A DNA stretch of 64,000 nt from Acheta domesticus (Eukaryota > Arthropoda > Insecta > Orthoptera > Gryllidae). This document shows positions 24,640-37,600 of the stretch, piece after piece. The notes beneath the pieces were generated by a model. That model was not told where the DNA came from and made no database searches. It saw nothing but the letters and a program-made list of their open reading frames with translations. The position numbers and the translations under genes were made by a program. The DNA is taken from assembly GCA_031308135.1 (NCBI GenBank), contig JAHLJT010000631.1, positions 196,654,685-196,718,684 on the forward strand. Direction: 5' to 3'. Position 1 is the stretch's first letter. Each line of letters opens with the position of its first letter.

Positions 24640-25480
24640 GTTATATCTTTCCAATTTGAGATTTTTTTGAAAAGCAGCAATCGAAATGCTTTTGGTCCAG
24701 CCAACAGATTTTTTTGTTCTGATCAAAGTAAATTTACAATATATTTTGACTTAAAATAATTAGTAAAATGTTAACGTTGATAATTGATAATTATAATTTG
24801 CGGGTGAAACAGTGATACATTTCCCAGTGATACATTTCACGAACTTCTTGCGTCATGAAGTCATTACTTTGGTTAGGAGTCAAAGTTGAGGAATACATGT
24901 TAATGATTCGTAATATTTATATTCAAAGTTAGATATGAAATTTATTGAATGAAGAATGTATCTTATTTTATTTTCAAAAGATGTCTCCATGGTACTTCGC
25001 TTCTTATCAATCTCGTGTTGTTCGGAAATGAAGCAGCTGAGAAGCGTTTTGTTCAACCAACCGCATACATTGTAAAAGTTGTATTCGACAGACTTCTAAG
25101 TATATGATCTATTCAACAATGAAGGTATATTATTATTTTTGAGACACATTTCCATTGTACTTCATTTTGTACCAATCTGGTGTTGTTTGGAAAATAAGCA
25201 GCTAAAATGCTTTTGATGCAGTTAAACACACGACTCGTAATACTTCTGGTCAACTTAAGATATGGGACTTATTTATATTATGAACGTATATAACATTATT
25301 TTCTTTTTGAAAGATATCTTTGTTGTACTTCATTGAATATCACTCTGTTTTGCTTGTTCTTTTTTTTTTAAAAAAAGAGAAGACAAAATGGATTTGGTCT
25401 ATCAAATGATACCCCTCGTAATTTTTATTCAAATTCAACTATAAGAATTATTCAATGATGAACGTATTATATTTTATATT
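24640..25480. repeat. Diverged tandem array, about 165-bp unit
   Basis: The motif gtacttc.ttt.ta.caat.t.gtgttgtt.gga recurs at about 24,992 and 25,157, with a weaker copy at 25,324. The linked motif aagcagc..a.atgcttttg recurs at about 24,671, 25,031 and 25,196. Units are strongly diverged. The array starts within about 60 bases of the exon B donor. Confidence 0.6.
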
Positions 25481-28400
25481 CATGTGGCACTGTCTCCCGA
25501 CTTTTTCCACATATGGCGAGACTAATGATGACGCCAAATCAGTCAAAAGCTGGCTCTCTGAAGTAATCTAAGTTCACTTCTCCCCATAGCTCGTCATACG
25601 CAGTTTTTAACTGTTTTTGACGTAAATAAATAAAAAATAAATAAATTTCAATTGTTTCATCCTTTAATAATGTCGACAACATTCATCACCATTCCCGCGA
25701 TAAATATAAGATGTCTCCTTTAAAATTTAAAATTTTTCTCGATTTCTTTTTATATTTCAAAGAATTAGGTTTTCCAATTTTCAAAACCTTCCCTATCTGA
25801 TACCTTTCCACATTTCAGCTTCTGTTACAAACCACCATGCAATTAAAAGATTTAAAACGGGTGCCCTGAGCCTCGAATAGAGAACTCAATGCCACGAGGC
25901 TTCCCGCCGTCTTCTCTGCTCTCCCAGGCCTTTCATTATGAACACAAGGACATCTGATTCAGGACTAACGTTTTTCATTTCGCTCATAATCGCAAAGTGC
26001 CATGCGGCCCACTAGCGAAAGAATTTCATTTTGCAGGCTCCAACATCCGTTTTCCTTTTGATACCTCTTCTTCTGTTGGTAGCAAAGTGCAGAGTAAATG
26101 TCCTCCTGTGAATTTTCAACATAATTCCGTTCATTTTTACAAAAAAAAGAAAAGAAATATCTTGTGCGTTTTTTTCTAAAAATGTCGAGAAATTGAGAAG
26201 AAATGCATACAGATATGAATTGTGTGTAACGAAAAAGTTCATTAGTTTTAGTTCGGATTTTTCATAAAATCGAGAAAGGCTGCGGTGTCGATTTTAATAA
26301 AACCCAGCAAATCGCGATAACAATTATAACGCTCCTATCTATTTGAGCAATGGACAAAACGTAAACTAATTGGCAATACATATTTACATCATTTCAGCCT
26401 CCGAACAATGTGACCTGTCACATCCTGTCATATCATTAAAGAGATGAAGCTATTTTAAATTCAATTCACATGCGGCGCGCCCTGCCACTCTACCTTCTTT
26501 TTTATATTAAGCTGGCGACATACGCGTGTTTCCGTTAAAACCCATGTACAGCAACCTTCGAACAATGCCATTGGGGAAGACAAAAGGCGGGAGGGTTGAA
26601 ACAATGCCTGCGAGGGACATCGATTGCAAGGGAGGGGCAGGAGGGAGCGACGGAAAAAGCGTTTCACTATAATGGAAGACGTGAAAAATTAACATTCGTT
26701 TTTCCCCCGCGACCAAATAATTACTACGTTCGGTGCGTCCAAATGAGTGACACGCGAAATTTGGTCTCCAGCCTTGTTTTTGTTCGAAGGGCAGATTTTT
26801 TGAGAAGAATGTGCCGAATGGTGGTAACATAATGCACCTGGGAACATCAACACTGTGGTTCATGAAGTTCAAAAAGTTTATTTAAAAAGGTTAACGAATG
26901 TGATGGAAACAATGTGAGTGTGGGCAGAGTATCTATATTTATTGCATTAATGGATATTATGTGCATTTCTGACAGGACATTCAAATTGGCAAATCTAATG
27001 TATTTTCTCTGCGCAAAATCTGCGACAAAAATATTTTTTATTAGAAGAATTAATAAAAAATGTTTCCAAATTTTTAACATTTAATGAAATGAAAGTAAAT
27101 TATTAATCTTATCTATGTGTGACAATATATTTTATTACTTGATCATTACAGTGATAATACAAATTATTGGAGGTGACTAAAAACAAAGCAATCAAGGCAT
27201 TGTTGAGAAAATCTAATAAGATACTTGAGCTCAAGCGAAGATAGAAATTAAATAAAATAATGAAACATTTACATAAAAAGTATCTAAGGTATAACTATGA
27301 TGTGCATAAAACAGCACTCCACACTCAAAATAAAAAGTTACAATCAGAAATTTTCAGAAATAGAATATTCTACTTCATCTCCAAAATAGCGTTGAAATTA
27401 GTTCTTAAATCTTCAATATATAGGTCAGTAAAGTAACATTGCTTAGCCTGTAGATCGGTTTCAATTGGTCTTCAGCTCAACAAGAAACACCATATCTTTT
27501 TCCTGCCTGGTCGTCCTGTACTTTCTATAATCTTATCTGTAATTGTTCTAATAAACACACAATCGTACATGAGCATTCTGGATCAAACACTCTTTTTGTA
27601 CCATTTTCACACTCTATTGTTAGAATGAACGAACAACTGAAGTGCACATCTGCCTACCATCTCTTATATTTCCCAATCTTTTGATTACTATCACTTATTT
27701 GTATCGTCGAGAATAATATTGTGACCGTCCTGAAATTTAAAATTATTCATCGAAATGTTTTTGTTAAGAAACATTTGTTGATCCGTTACGTTTTATTTAA
27801 GTGAAGAAAATGAAAACATAACAATTGACAGATAAAATAAGAGAGCGATATCTGCACGTTAAGATTAATTTTGTTCTTCATCCGTTTTCTTTGTACTCCT
27901 ATATACACTAACAACTCATCCATTCTTCCTTCGGTCGTTGCCTCCTGTCTGGTTGCTTCCACCACCCGCAGACTTCCACCCGCAAAAGGCATTTACACGC
28001 TTCCAACAGTTGCTACATTTTTATCTTCATCTAGTTTCACCAACTTTTTTTTAGTCTACCGCATTTTGGAGTTGTCAAATTAATATAAGGGAAGAGGTAA
28101 TGGATGTAATTTCTCAAGGAATAAGTAAGAGAGGAAGCACTTCATAGAGCACAAAGAATTTAAAAAAGTTAATAGTTTATTTTCAAAGCATGTATACTCA
28201 TTAAATTAAAAAATAATAACAAATAAAAATTCCGCAATTTCCAAAATATTGTTATTGGCAGTTTTCTAACAGAAAAGTTATGGTTCCTGAAAATATCATA
28301 ATCTTGTGCTAATTTGTAGTAGATTATGCATTTTAAAAATATTACATAAAGGTATCGTCTCTACAATTAAAATAATTAGGAATGTGTAAACCTGAAGTAT

Positions 28401-28680
28401 TGTATCATGTTTATGTACTTGTTAGATGAAAATTGATTCCACAACTCGAAATTATTACAGTTACACAACTATTACCGTTATTACAGTTACGACCAAAATA
28501 ATTTTATGAGGCATTTATTGTTCCTCTTTCATTCAGGCCAAGCACTCTCTACGGCCGCCACCATTCTGAACAATGGAACTTTCTATATAAATTTGCACTT
28601 AGACTTCATATATATGAACTTCTGTATAAATAAGCACGCCTCTTCTCACCATCGTTGCTATCAGCCGACTAACTTTACCT
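25481..28680. other. Intronic DNA, nothing recognised
   Basis: AT-rich sequence. Short open frames near 26.0-26.9 kb overlap on both strands and lack family motifs. No complete element was identified. Confidence 0.4.
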
Positions 28681-28699
28681 ACCAGTTTCTGAAGCAAGT

Positions 28700-28945
28700 T
28701 ACCTCCCCCTTTCCGCCTACTTTCCCAAACAAGTATCGTATGGTATACAGATACCTTCCCACCTACCTTCCCAAACATGCATCCCAAACATGGTATACAT
28801 ATACCTTCCCAACTACCTTTCCAAACATGGTATACAGATACCTTCCCAACTACCTTTCCAAACATGTATCGTATGGTATACAGATATCTTCTCACTTATC
28901 TTCCCAAACAGGTATCGTATGTTTTATAGCTACCTTCCCACCTAC
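28700..28945 (+). repeat. Minisatellite, about 36-52-bp units
   Basis: Repeats of CCTTCCCA.CTACCTT.CCAAACA followed by TGGTATACAGATA occur about six times, with unit length varying through optional GTATCGTA inserts. The 251- and 193-codon open frames across it read the repeat as YLPTYLPK-type peptides and are not considered genes. Confidence 0.85.
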
Positions 28946-29425
28946 CTACCCGCCACCATCCACCATCGCCTTCTGCCACCAAATCTCGCAATTCACTTAC
29001 CATCTTTCACCCTCGCTATCATTACAACCCGCCCCCATCCACAGCAAACACCCGACCTACATTGCCCTTACCCTACTCAACCTCACCTACATCTTCTGCA
29101 ACCCGCTTTTCCCGCTGACTCCTCCACCCACCACATCTATTGCGTCACCTCCTTCCACCACCCACCTCTCGGCCTCTTCGCCGCCTCAGCTTGCTCCAGG
29201 AGAAACGCCCCAGAGAAAACGCCTCAAAAGGCAAACAGCCCCTCAAATGAATATTCATTGAACACACGGAGGAAAACACCGGAGCCCGGCCGACGCGGCG
29301 CAAGCGGCAGGCCTGGCCTGCTCACGCGGAATCGCCCCACGCACCGCGCGCACCCAGCATCTGTTTCATAAATTACGAAACGTCTGCGAGATTAATAGCC
29401 ACGAAAATAGATGATGTCACGAGAA

Positions 29426-29958
29426 GTAAAATTGGGTCGAACAAGATTCCTGAAGCAGTACACTGCAAAAATTAAGAATTTTGACGTGGAGGCCTGTTAA
29501 TCCATTTTTTCCGTGGGTAAAAGGACGTTTGACTCAAGAAAGGTATTATCAGGCTTTCTTAAGAGATATCAAAAATTTAGGAATGAGTGAGAATTGATTC
29601 CTGGCTCGCCCTCTACTGAGATCATTAATTCCGTGACTGGAGTACATGTATTGGCGGTGGCGGTTGTCCTCCCGATGTAAAATTGGGTGAAACGGGCTTC
29701 CTGGAACAGAACATTGGGAAAAACAAAGAATGTTGACGTGGAGGAGACCTGTTATTCAATTTCTCCGTGGGTAAAAGGGGTTTGACTCAAAAAAGAGTTT
29801 CTTAAGCGATATCAAAAACTGGTTGCAAAAATTAAAAAATGATGGTGGTCACCTATATCGTTTCTATCGTTCCCGCATCCGGACTCTCCCTCTACTAAGG
29901 TCATTAGTCCCGTAGCTGGAGTACATAAATTGGGCGTGACGGTGTTCCTCCCGTACTG
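29426..29958 (-). repeat. Two direct repeats of about 251-281 bp
   Basis: Unit 1 starts at 29,426 (gtaaaattgggtcgaac) and unit 2 at 29,677 (gtaaaattgggtgaaac). Both continue through ttgacgtggagg, ctccgtgggtaaaagg, gtttgactcaa, gatatcaaaaa, the ctcgccctctact or ctccctctact block, and tcctccc. The end of each unit resembles the reverse complement of the 3' region of SINE family S1 (compare cgggactaatgacc at about 34,719). Confidence 0.7.
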
Positions 29959-29959
29959 T

Positions 29960-30115
29960 AACCTGTGATCCGGCGCGGGGTCCCCTTGCCGGGTTTGTTT
30001 CCTACAGAGATCACGGATAGGGGGGCGCTGGAACAAGCTATCTGTTCCCGACGTATCACCAGACATGTGTGATAGAATGGTCAAGTGAGTGCAAGTGGAG
30101 CTGCTGAGCTTTCGG
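29960..30115 (-). repeat. Probable SINE S1 fragment (minus strand)
   Basis: The sequence after gttcctcccg (tgatccggcgcggggtcccc, then cagacatgtgtgatagaatg and agtgagtgcaag) follows the order seen in minus-strand S1 copies at 44.4 and 44.85 kb (ggcatgcgtgatagtgtact, then taagtgtaggtg). It is truncated and diverged. Confidence 0.4.
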
Positions 30116-30264
30116 AGTCGGTACAAAAAATGAAAGAGTGGAAAATTCATAAAATAATGATCAACAGTTACACCTGTTATAGATAAAATTGTTGTTAGAG
30201 TTACGTCTTTATTCTCTGTTACTACTCAGAAACTCTGTTAACACACAGACACTGTCAAATGTTT

Positions 30265-30310
30265 TACAATAATAATAATAAAATAATAATAATAATAATA
30301 ATAATATTAA
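30265..30310 (+). repeat. (AAT)n microsatellite
   Basis: A run of AAT/ATA triplets. Further AAT arrays flank the element at 30,822-31,509. Confidence 0.9.
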
Positions 30311-30762
30311 AACGATAACCAAAGAAATAGAAAAACAAAAAAGGAGGATCTCAGTAAAATTTTTGGACCAGAAATTTACCAACGTACGGACAAGAGGACG
30401 AATACTTTCAGGAAAAGAAAAAAGCAGTTTTATGAACACATCCACAGCATGAATGAAAATAGAATTTCAAGGCGTATTCTTACAGCCATTAACTCAGGTA
30501 AGGGAGAAACGAAATGGATAAAAAATGCCGAGGAGGACCTCAGACTTGCACTCATAAAAATAAGTGATGCAGAAGATATATAAAATTCAGGAACGCTATA
30601 AAAAAAACATTTGACACCCCCAACGCAGAAAAGGCCAAAATGTAAATGAACAGCGGAGCGAAAGAAACAACGCAGTGAACACGTGAAAAAAAGTTCGGTA
30701 CAGAGAAAACAATCATCATAAAGACATTCAAATTCAAACGCTCTCTTTGAATGGAAATAATC

Positions 30763-30765
30763 GAA

Positions 30766-30806
<41 letters not shown>

Positions 30807-30821
30807 AACAATAATAATAAT
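30763..30821 (+). repeat. (AAT)n microsatellite, left of hAT-like MITE
   Basis: An AAT array interrupted once by gaaac. It continues at 31,510 on the other side of the inserted element, so the element landed inside a microsatellite. Confidence 0.9.
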
Positions 30822-31509
30822 TAGAGACCGGATTTTTATGTAATTACATATTTTTGTCTTTCTACTTACCGTTCTCAAAATTGTAATCTTGGCAAATCAT
30901 CGCCCTCCTAACACAATATCCAATTTTTCCCTTACATAGTTTTACATATTTAGTACTGTATTACATATTTTACATATTTTGCTGTTTTCATAATATATTT
31001 TCTTATTGTATCAATTTTCTTCATTTTAATTCCACTTTTTTAATGAAAAGGTGTATTTTTTTAAATCAGAATTTTGCCTACATTATTGGGGAAATCTAGG
31101 TGTTCAAAAGATTTTTGACACCGCATTTTGTGACCTGTAACCTTAATTTCCGATAAAAATTTGCGACCGCCGACGTGTAACACTTCGATGAAGATACTAC
31201 AATGTATGTTTGCTGATCGTAGATCTCGCCAGTTTGTGCGATAGCTTCTATTGCGGCTTGTCTGGCTGCTAAACTACTGTCCTGGGTTACAATAGATTAA
31301 GCTTTTACTACTGACGAGAAAGTTGTGTGATGTAAAGTGAGCAATTTTTCTAAATGTAATTTCTTGCTATTTAAATGGTTTCTAATTACAGAATTTTAAT
31401 ATTACATATTATATCCGATTTTACATATTTATTACATATTCTTACTGTTTTCATTACATATTTATGTACATATTTTGACGTTTAATACTACATATTTTTC
31501 CGATCTCTA
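30822..31509. mobile_element. hAT-like MITE, 688 bp, with subterminal TTACATATTT motifs
   Basis: Ends TAGAGACCGGA (left) and TAGAGATCGGA (right, read inward) fit the TAGNG-type termini of hAT elements. ATAATAAT flanks both sides as a possible 8-bp target duplication, though this is uninformative within an AAT array. Both subterminal regions carry many TTACATATTT copies (for example 30,843, 30,948, 30,960, 31,411 and 31,464), as expected of transposase-binding repeats. The core at about 31,095-31,285 is less AT-rich and stays open on the minus strand for about 60 codons without a recognised motif. Confidence 0.7.
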
Positions 31510-31618
31510 ATAATAATAATAATAATAACAATAATAATAATAAAACAACAATAATAATAATAAAGCGTAATAATAATAAAATAATAATAAACCATAATAA
31601 TAATAATAAGTTTAATAA
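31510..31618 (+). repeat. (AAT)n microsatellite, right of hAT-like MITE
   Basis: AAT/ACA triplet runs with short interruptions. Confidence 0.9.
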
Positions 31619-33880
31619 AGTTCTAATAATCAGTTACTTCGTATTGTAACACTTATGTTTCAAAATCTATCTCACAATATTTCAATCGATAATACGAAAT
31701 CTTATATTACGTATTGATCATTTATTTTTTATCTAATATTGACTCTCATAGTACGCAACACCATCGTATGTTTCTATATGTGTAGTAAATGTTAAATTCC
31801 TCGTTAAAGACATTTTGAAATAACACGGCAGTTTATGTGATGTATTGAATCCGAAATAACCTATGTAAATTTCCGTCTAGTTACATGCGTTGGCCGGCGT
31901 ACTAAATTCACTTGGTATTTTGCATTTTTAGATAGCAAAATGGATGTTTCGCGCGCGGTTTCATTAGAAAAATCGACGCATCACTTGCAATGCAAATAAC
32001 GTCGCACGTGTGCACGAAATATTTTCCATAGCCGCCGCATCAAAAGTCACGGAGTGCATCGCTGAAGGAAAAGCAATAAACCGAATTCCATACGCGCCAA
32101 CACTCTTAACCTCAATATTACATTATGCAGATTGCATTCCACCAAACAATCATTTTGGTGAAAGGTAGTACCTCTATAAATTGTATTGCTACGTTTGCCA
32201 AACGTTTTGAAACTATCCATTTCAGGTAGCAACGTCTCCCATTCCCGCGAAACCGCGATCGCTGTAATAAATATCTAACCGAGCATTACACTCATCTGGG
32301 CAATACACCCATCCAAACAACAGACTATCGCAGTGGGCTTTGCTCGTTCTCCCGCAGAGGGATCTGCGGGCGCGAGGAGGAAGGCTGGGGGATGGGGAAG
32401 GATGACGAAGGATGGGGAAGCGGCAGCTCGGAGAGGAAATGGAGAGAACAACGAAATAACAGGCCTGGTCGCCTATTACGAACGGAAATTGTGATATACG
32501 TATCTGCATGACGGCGAGTAATTGATGAGGTCATGGCAAGAAAATGCTTAACCCATCCTTTATTAGTTCTTTGCAAAATTGCAATAATGTTCACTGCAGT
32601 GAATAAAATAATGCATTTAAGAACTTTTAATTTCACTTTTTGGAAACTGGAATAATGAAGCTCCAGTCTACTGACTTGGCACTTGGTTGATGGAAACTGT
32701 TAACTCAGTTTTGTTAATTTGTGAGTTCCTCATGCTGTGACCTCTTCAATTGTCGACGGATGAAAGTGAGCAATTAGCAAATGTTGAGGTGGGGAAAGCC
32801 GATGTCACCTGGAGAGACACTGCGGGCGTGCATTGACATAATTTCTATGTACACGGACTCGGAATACCTCCTGATGTTATGAGCAGTCGCTTTTACTAAT
32901 GCTTCCTCAAACCATAAGTCACGATGCTCTGGGCTTTGTTAACGTCACCATCATCTACAATCGCTCACGTCTGCAGTACTTATCGTTGCTATCTCTTGCA
33001 AGTTATCCCTAGTGTCCTCGCCATTCATCACTTCACTCACGCATTTCTGCCATTAACCAACTGTGCGGTAGGGAATTGCAAATATATACCCATGCTATAA
33101 AGCTCCCCAGTGCTCTGCCTCATGATTCTTAATAGTTATTGAAGTTGACATTTTCATCACCTATACACCAACAATCTGCACATATCAATGTACGTCTATA
33201 TGAACTACCAACATCCCACATCATCCCAACACTCTTTCTACCATCTTTTAATCGTTCTACATGTTACATCCCATTCACACCGAGGTGCATTACTGTCGCT
33301 GAAAATCAGTGTCGTTAACAATTTACTCGTCATTTTTCCTTGTATTTCTGGACTATCTTTCCAATAACCAAAATCTATCTACTTCGTTAAGTATAACGAA
33401 TTTGACGATAGACAAACTCCTATGTGAAAAAAAAACAATTTTTTTCAGGAGGAAGGTAAAATTTTTTGATATTAATAATGTACAGTTGACTAAGTTTAAA
33501 CATTCTACACTTTCTATAGAATAGTATTAAATATTTGTTTATTGTGATATTTTTCTGATATCACCTTACGGAAACATCCCAACTCGTTCTTACTACATAC
33601 GAGGTATTATATCATCAAAAAATTGTAAGGGTCCTATAGTCCTATATTATAAGTTCTTAACTGTTAATTTTTGGGGAAATTTTCTTATCAAACTAAAGAA
33701 AAATCAAATCCTGAATCATTGAAATCAATTCCATCAATTCCGTCACATAGGAGGTTGTCCATCATCAACGACTGAACAACATCAACGATTTCAAAAATCC
33801 CGGTACGGTGACGAAGAATGTCGTTTCCGCCCAAACTCCTCTTCTATCACCGGATCCAACTCTAATCGGCCCATCACCAC
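31619..33880. other. Intronic DNA, nothing recognised
   Basis: AT-rich sequence with a small GC-rich, G-rich patch at about 32,345-32,450. No gene or complete element was seen. Confidence 0.4.
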
Positions 33881-34400
33881 CCCCACCATGACAAGTGATT
33901 ACGCCCCATGCGGCCACGATCGCTGCCGGCGTTTTCGTGCCATCGCCGCTATTGAGTGCCGCCAGAACACGCCGCGGCACCGCGCCGACCGATCTGCTGC
34001 TGCTGCTGCTGTCCCCCACCCCTCTGCCAAGCGCAGCTCCGGCGCTGCCCGCAACGCCCCGATCCGTCCCTCTTCGCTCCGTCCCATCCATCTCTTTCCG
34101 CGCCACCCCCACCACGCCCCCGCCCATCCCACCCCGGCTCGCACCGCACTGACCCTTTTGCACAGCTCCACCACCCTGCCTCACTCGTACCGGTCCGCCA
34201 CGCCCCACCCAATCCGCCATCCACCACTACCATCACTGCTTCTCCCGCCATTCCTCCCCTATACACGTGCCCCGCACCTCACCTCATCACTGCTTCGACC
34301 TTCAACCCCACCCAGCTCGATATGTTGTGCCCCCCCCCCGCACCTGCCTTCTTCCCCCAACACACACACCCAGCCCCGCACCGTACTGCACTATGTCGGT
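33880..34400 (+). repeat. C-rich low-complexity tract
   Basis: The + strand is rich in CCCCACC, CCGCC and CACCAC words, with a (CTG)n run at about 33,991-34,008. Open frames occur in several frames on both strands, which reflects composition. It is similar in character to 34,790-35,330. Confidence 0.7.
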
Positions 34401-34782
34401 CATCCCAACACCAGGCGAATGCCCTAGCAGTACCCTAAAAAACGAGCCATGGACTGCTCCCGGTCTTTCCTTCCTCTTCCTTGTAATATCCTCTCCTCTT
34501 ACACACACATTTACACTAACATGCACTACACCACCACACATGCCGGGAGACCGGTTGGGAGCTTACAACTTGTCCCGGCTGGAGCGGTACCCCGCTCGTG
34601 GGAGATACTTGGTTGAGGAGAAAATCCCGCTAGTCGACGGTAGGTCGGCGCCAGATCTCGCCTTTCAGCGGGGAAAAGATCATCGCCACCTCCCGAGAAA
34701 AACACGCATTACACTTACGGGACTAATGACCTAGTAGTTGACGCGCCCATAAACATCAATCAATCAATCAATCAATCGGTCA
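34400..34782 (+). repeat. SINE family S1, copy B (5'-truncated)
   Basis: It starts within the family at ccaggcgaatgcc..gcagtaccct, then tttccttcctcttccttg, a (CA) run, cttgtcccggctggagcggt followed by accccgc, cgggactaatgacc and gttgacgcgcc. It ends in an (ATCA)n tail at about 34,755-34,780. The tRNA-like head is missing. Confidence 0.75.
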
Positions 34783-34789
34783 GCCTCAA

Positions 34790-35335
34790 CCATTCCTCCC
34801 TCCCCTGCCCGAAACGTTGTGCCTTACCCGCCCCGAATCCGTCATTCCTCCCCACACAACCCCTACCCCGCAACTCACCGCACCATGTCGCGCCGATCCT
34901 CAACCATTCCACCACCCCAAAACTCCCCGCCAAGCCACCCCCCGGCCCTCACTGGACTGCTCCTGCTTGCTGTGCCCCACTCCCCCTCCACCAGCGCGCT
35001 CGCTCGCTCGCTCGTTCGCTTGTTTGTTTGTCCGTCTGCGCGCGCGTCCGCAGCAACTAAGGATAATCCCCAATTCCGCGCCGCCCCCGCGTCCCGCGCG
35101 CGCGGGGCCGACAGCTCCGCCCACGCCCCGGCTTAAAAGACCGAATCCTCCGCCAATTGTGTGCCGGCTGCACGCCGCCGCCCCCGCCCGCCCATGCGCC
35201 GTCTTTCGCCCGTCTGTCCGTCATAATCACATTATCCCGCCCCCGCGCCGGTGCCCGTCGCGCGCTAGAGCGCTCTCTGCGCTCGCCGCGCTCGCTCCTC
35301 TGCCCATCGCCTTTCCCGTGCCTAGGCCGCGTTGC
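34790..35335 (+). repeat. C-rich, GC-rich low-complexity tract
   Basis: Runs of CCCGCC and CGCGCC words with (GCTC)n at about 34,996-35,015. The 173-codon + frame is Pro/Arg/Ala-rich without a domain. This could be a decayed GC-rich repeat or an island; nothing identifies it as a gene. Confidence 0.6.
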
Positions 35336-35399
35336 TAATTGGTTATTAAGTGCCAATAGGTTAGAGTTTCTGGGCGTCGACAGTTTTAGTCACTAGTCA

Positions 35400-35885
35400 T
35401 TTCAATATGTATCCAGAGAGGCGGTTCCTCCCACGCTTTAAATTGAGATCCGGTGACAACGTATACGTTGGCTTACAAGATTTTCCACCGACAGGTATCT
35501 CCTCCAGCGGGTTATTTCTCCAGCCGACATAAATTCTTCTAAGCTTCCGACTAAAATAACGATATGTATGGTAGAGTAGGTGTGAGTGTGTGTGTGCGTA
35601 AGGAAGAGAATATGATGAGGGAGGAGGAGGAAACGTTGCACGTTTCACGTTGCACGTCCGAACGATAGTCCGTGTTACGTTTGATAAGACGTTGATTCAG
35701 CATTCTCCCCGAAAAAAAAGTAAAACTACCGATCTGAGCAGTCGGCCTCTGGAATTCTCCTACAAACTAGTAGAATTTGATCTACCTATGTAGTATCCGG
35801 AGTCCACGATTCGCTACTGATGGGTGTGGAATCCTCGGACCTCCCGGTCGGCGACGCTACAGAGGCACCGGTAATGCTATCGCGA
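35400..35885 (-). repeat. SINE family S1, copy D (minus strand)
   Basis: The + strand shows, in reversed order, ggttcctccca, a GT run at about 35,582, ggaagagaatatgatgagg, aaaactaccgatctgagcag, ggaattctcct, atttgatctacct and cctcggacctcccggtcgg. Each matches the reverse complement of copy A or C blocks. Confidence 0.7.
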
Positions 35886-37080
35886 AGCCATTGCCGTTGG
35901 TGTCACGTTGCGTTGTTAATACCGGTATGTCCGTTGCTGTCCCCCGTTTACACAACTAATTCCGTCACTGACATCATTGCAGTAGTAATTAACATCACGG
36001 TTGCTCACATCGCGTCCCTCAAAACTATTCTCACATTCAACATCACTGTTTATATCTTGCACGCAGTGAACACTGTGACCATCATTTCTCTTTTAGCCAT
36101 TAGCTGCATTGTGATATGTCTGTTATCACTTCCCTTCCCCTCAGTCACCGCGACAACACAAAAGTATAATAATAAATCACGAGAGGTGAGCCCTCTCCGT
36201 TCCTTTTGTGTGTTCTCTTTCCAGTTGTGTCCCACTTCTCATTCGGCTCTACATCGTTCACGCTGTATCTACGTTCCAACCGGCAGCCTAATCTCGCCGA
36301 CGCCTAGTCGTTCCTCTACACTACCGCTGTTCTACGTATTGATAAATGCTTTCCTTCCTTGCAAAAGCTTCACACTTTCTTCTCCCACTCCCGGTCCAAT
36401 GTTCTGATTTCAGCCATTCACGGAACATGTCCATATATCACGTTTTCTATACCAATAACAAAATAATATTATCTGAGCTGTCTGCATTTGTTAGATATAT
36501 GGGAAATTGCGGAGACACTGGCTCTGTGTCCCTCTACCAAACCTTTTATTGGTTATTGTGAAAAAAATAGCTTCTTATTCATATTCGTATTCTTATGACA
36601 GAACTAAATATTTAGGTGAATAGAAGTAAGTCTGTCTCACAAATTACCACACCATAATCTTACTTTGTCTCTCCATCTGCCCGCTCCGCATGCCCCCACT
36701 GTAACTTACACTATTCGCCTCATTCCTGTTAAACTAATTCCTCTTACACATTAAGCTGTTACCGACAGACTCCTACGTGGGTGCCTCCTGCATTTTGGAG
36801 CATCCCATGCAGTCTGTTTTCTGTTTTTTATTCTTCCCCCGTGATTCTGCACCTGCTCCTTCTAAACAATTCTATCCCTACTGTTGAAAACAGTTCCGTA
36901 TAGAAGATTTTTTCTACAATCTTCTCACGATTGCATCTGTCTCCCCTTGCCTGTCCAACCCAATTCTTCCTCCTCGATTACCAACCAATCTAACAATTTC
37001 TACCACTCACAGTGAGCATTGGTTCGATGACTTTTCAACTATACTGAACCTCCTCGCACTCAACTCATTGTCGGTGCCTC
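35886..37080. other. Intronic DNA, nothing recognised
   Basis: A 195-codon + frame spanning 35,820-36,407 starts inside SINE copy D and shows no domain. It is not called as a gene. Confidence 0.4.
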
Positions 37081-37084
37081 TCCC

Positions 37085-37600
37085 TCCTCCCTCCCAGTTC
37101 TCCGAGCGGCTGAGTTGGCTCAGGAGCAGCACTACAGTTGTCTCTGCAGAGACTGAGGTCGATATGTCCTAGGATTTGAGTCGCAACGGTGACGGATTTT
37201 GACCCTAGCTGGAAAGCTACGTCGAAGTCAACCTCAGACTGGGGGTAAATTCCAGCGATTGGTTGCTCTGATTAGTTGTTTTCCGTGGTTTCTCCGATCA
37301 AATGATGGAGCAATACTTTAATAAATAGGACACGAACCCCATTCCTTCCTCAACCTTGTTCTCTCCGCTCCCATTACACATATACATACATACATGCACC
37401 TCATTCCTACATGTCGAGAACTTAGATCTGGCTGGGGCGGTACCCCGCAGCCACAGATGACCAGGAGGCAGTGTAGGTCGGCTCCGGATCTTACATTAAG
37501 GGGGAGAGGAACACCGCCATTTTCCGGGACGCAACATGCACTACCGTTACGGCACTACTGACCGTATCAGTTGACGTGATCGGATACACCAATAAATCAA
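37085..37600 (+). repeat. SINE family S1, copy C (near full length)
   Basis: A-box-like TGAGTTGGCTCAGGAG at 37,111 and B-box-like GGATTTGAGTCGC at 37,172 form a tRNA-like head with normal spacing. The core gttttccgtggtttctcc (37,278), the gatggagcaatactttaat block, tcctcaaccttgttctc, ggctggggcggtaccccgc (37,431), ggcactactgacc and gttgacgtgat follow, ending in an AATAAATCAATAA tail. Confidence 0.78.

Noticed and set aside
24208..24726. A 172-codon minus-strand frame across neuroligin exon B
   Set aside because: It is the antisense of a GC-rich exon plus SINE sequence; no motif.
35820..36407. A 195-codon + frame with hydrophobic stretches
   Set aside because: It starts in SINE copy D and shows no family pattern; the hydrophobicity comes from T/C-rich codons.
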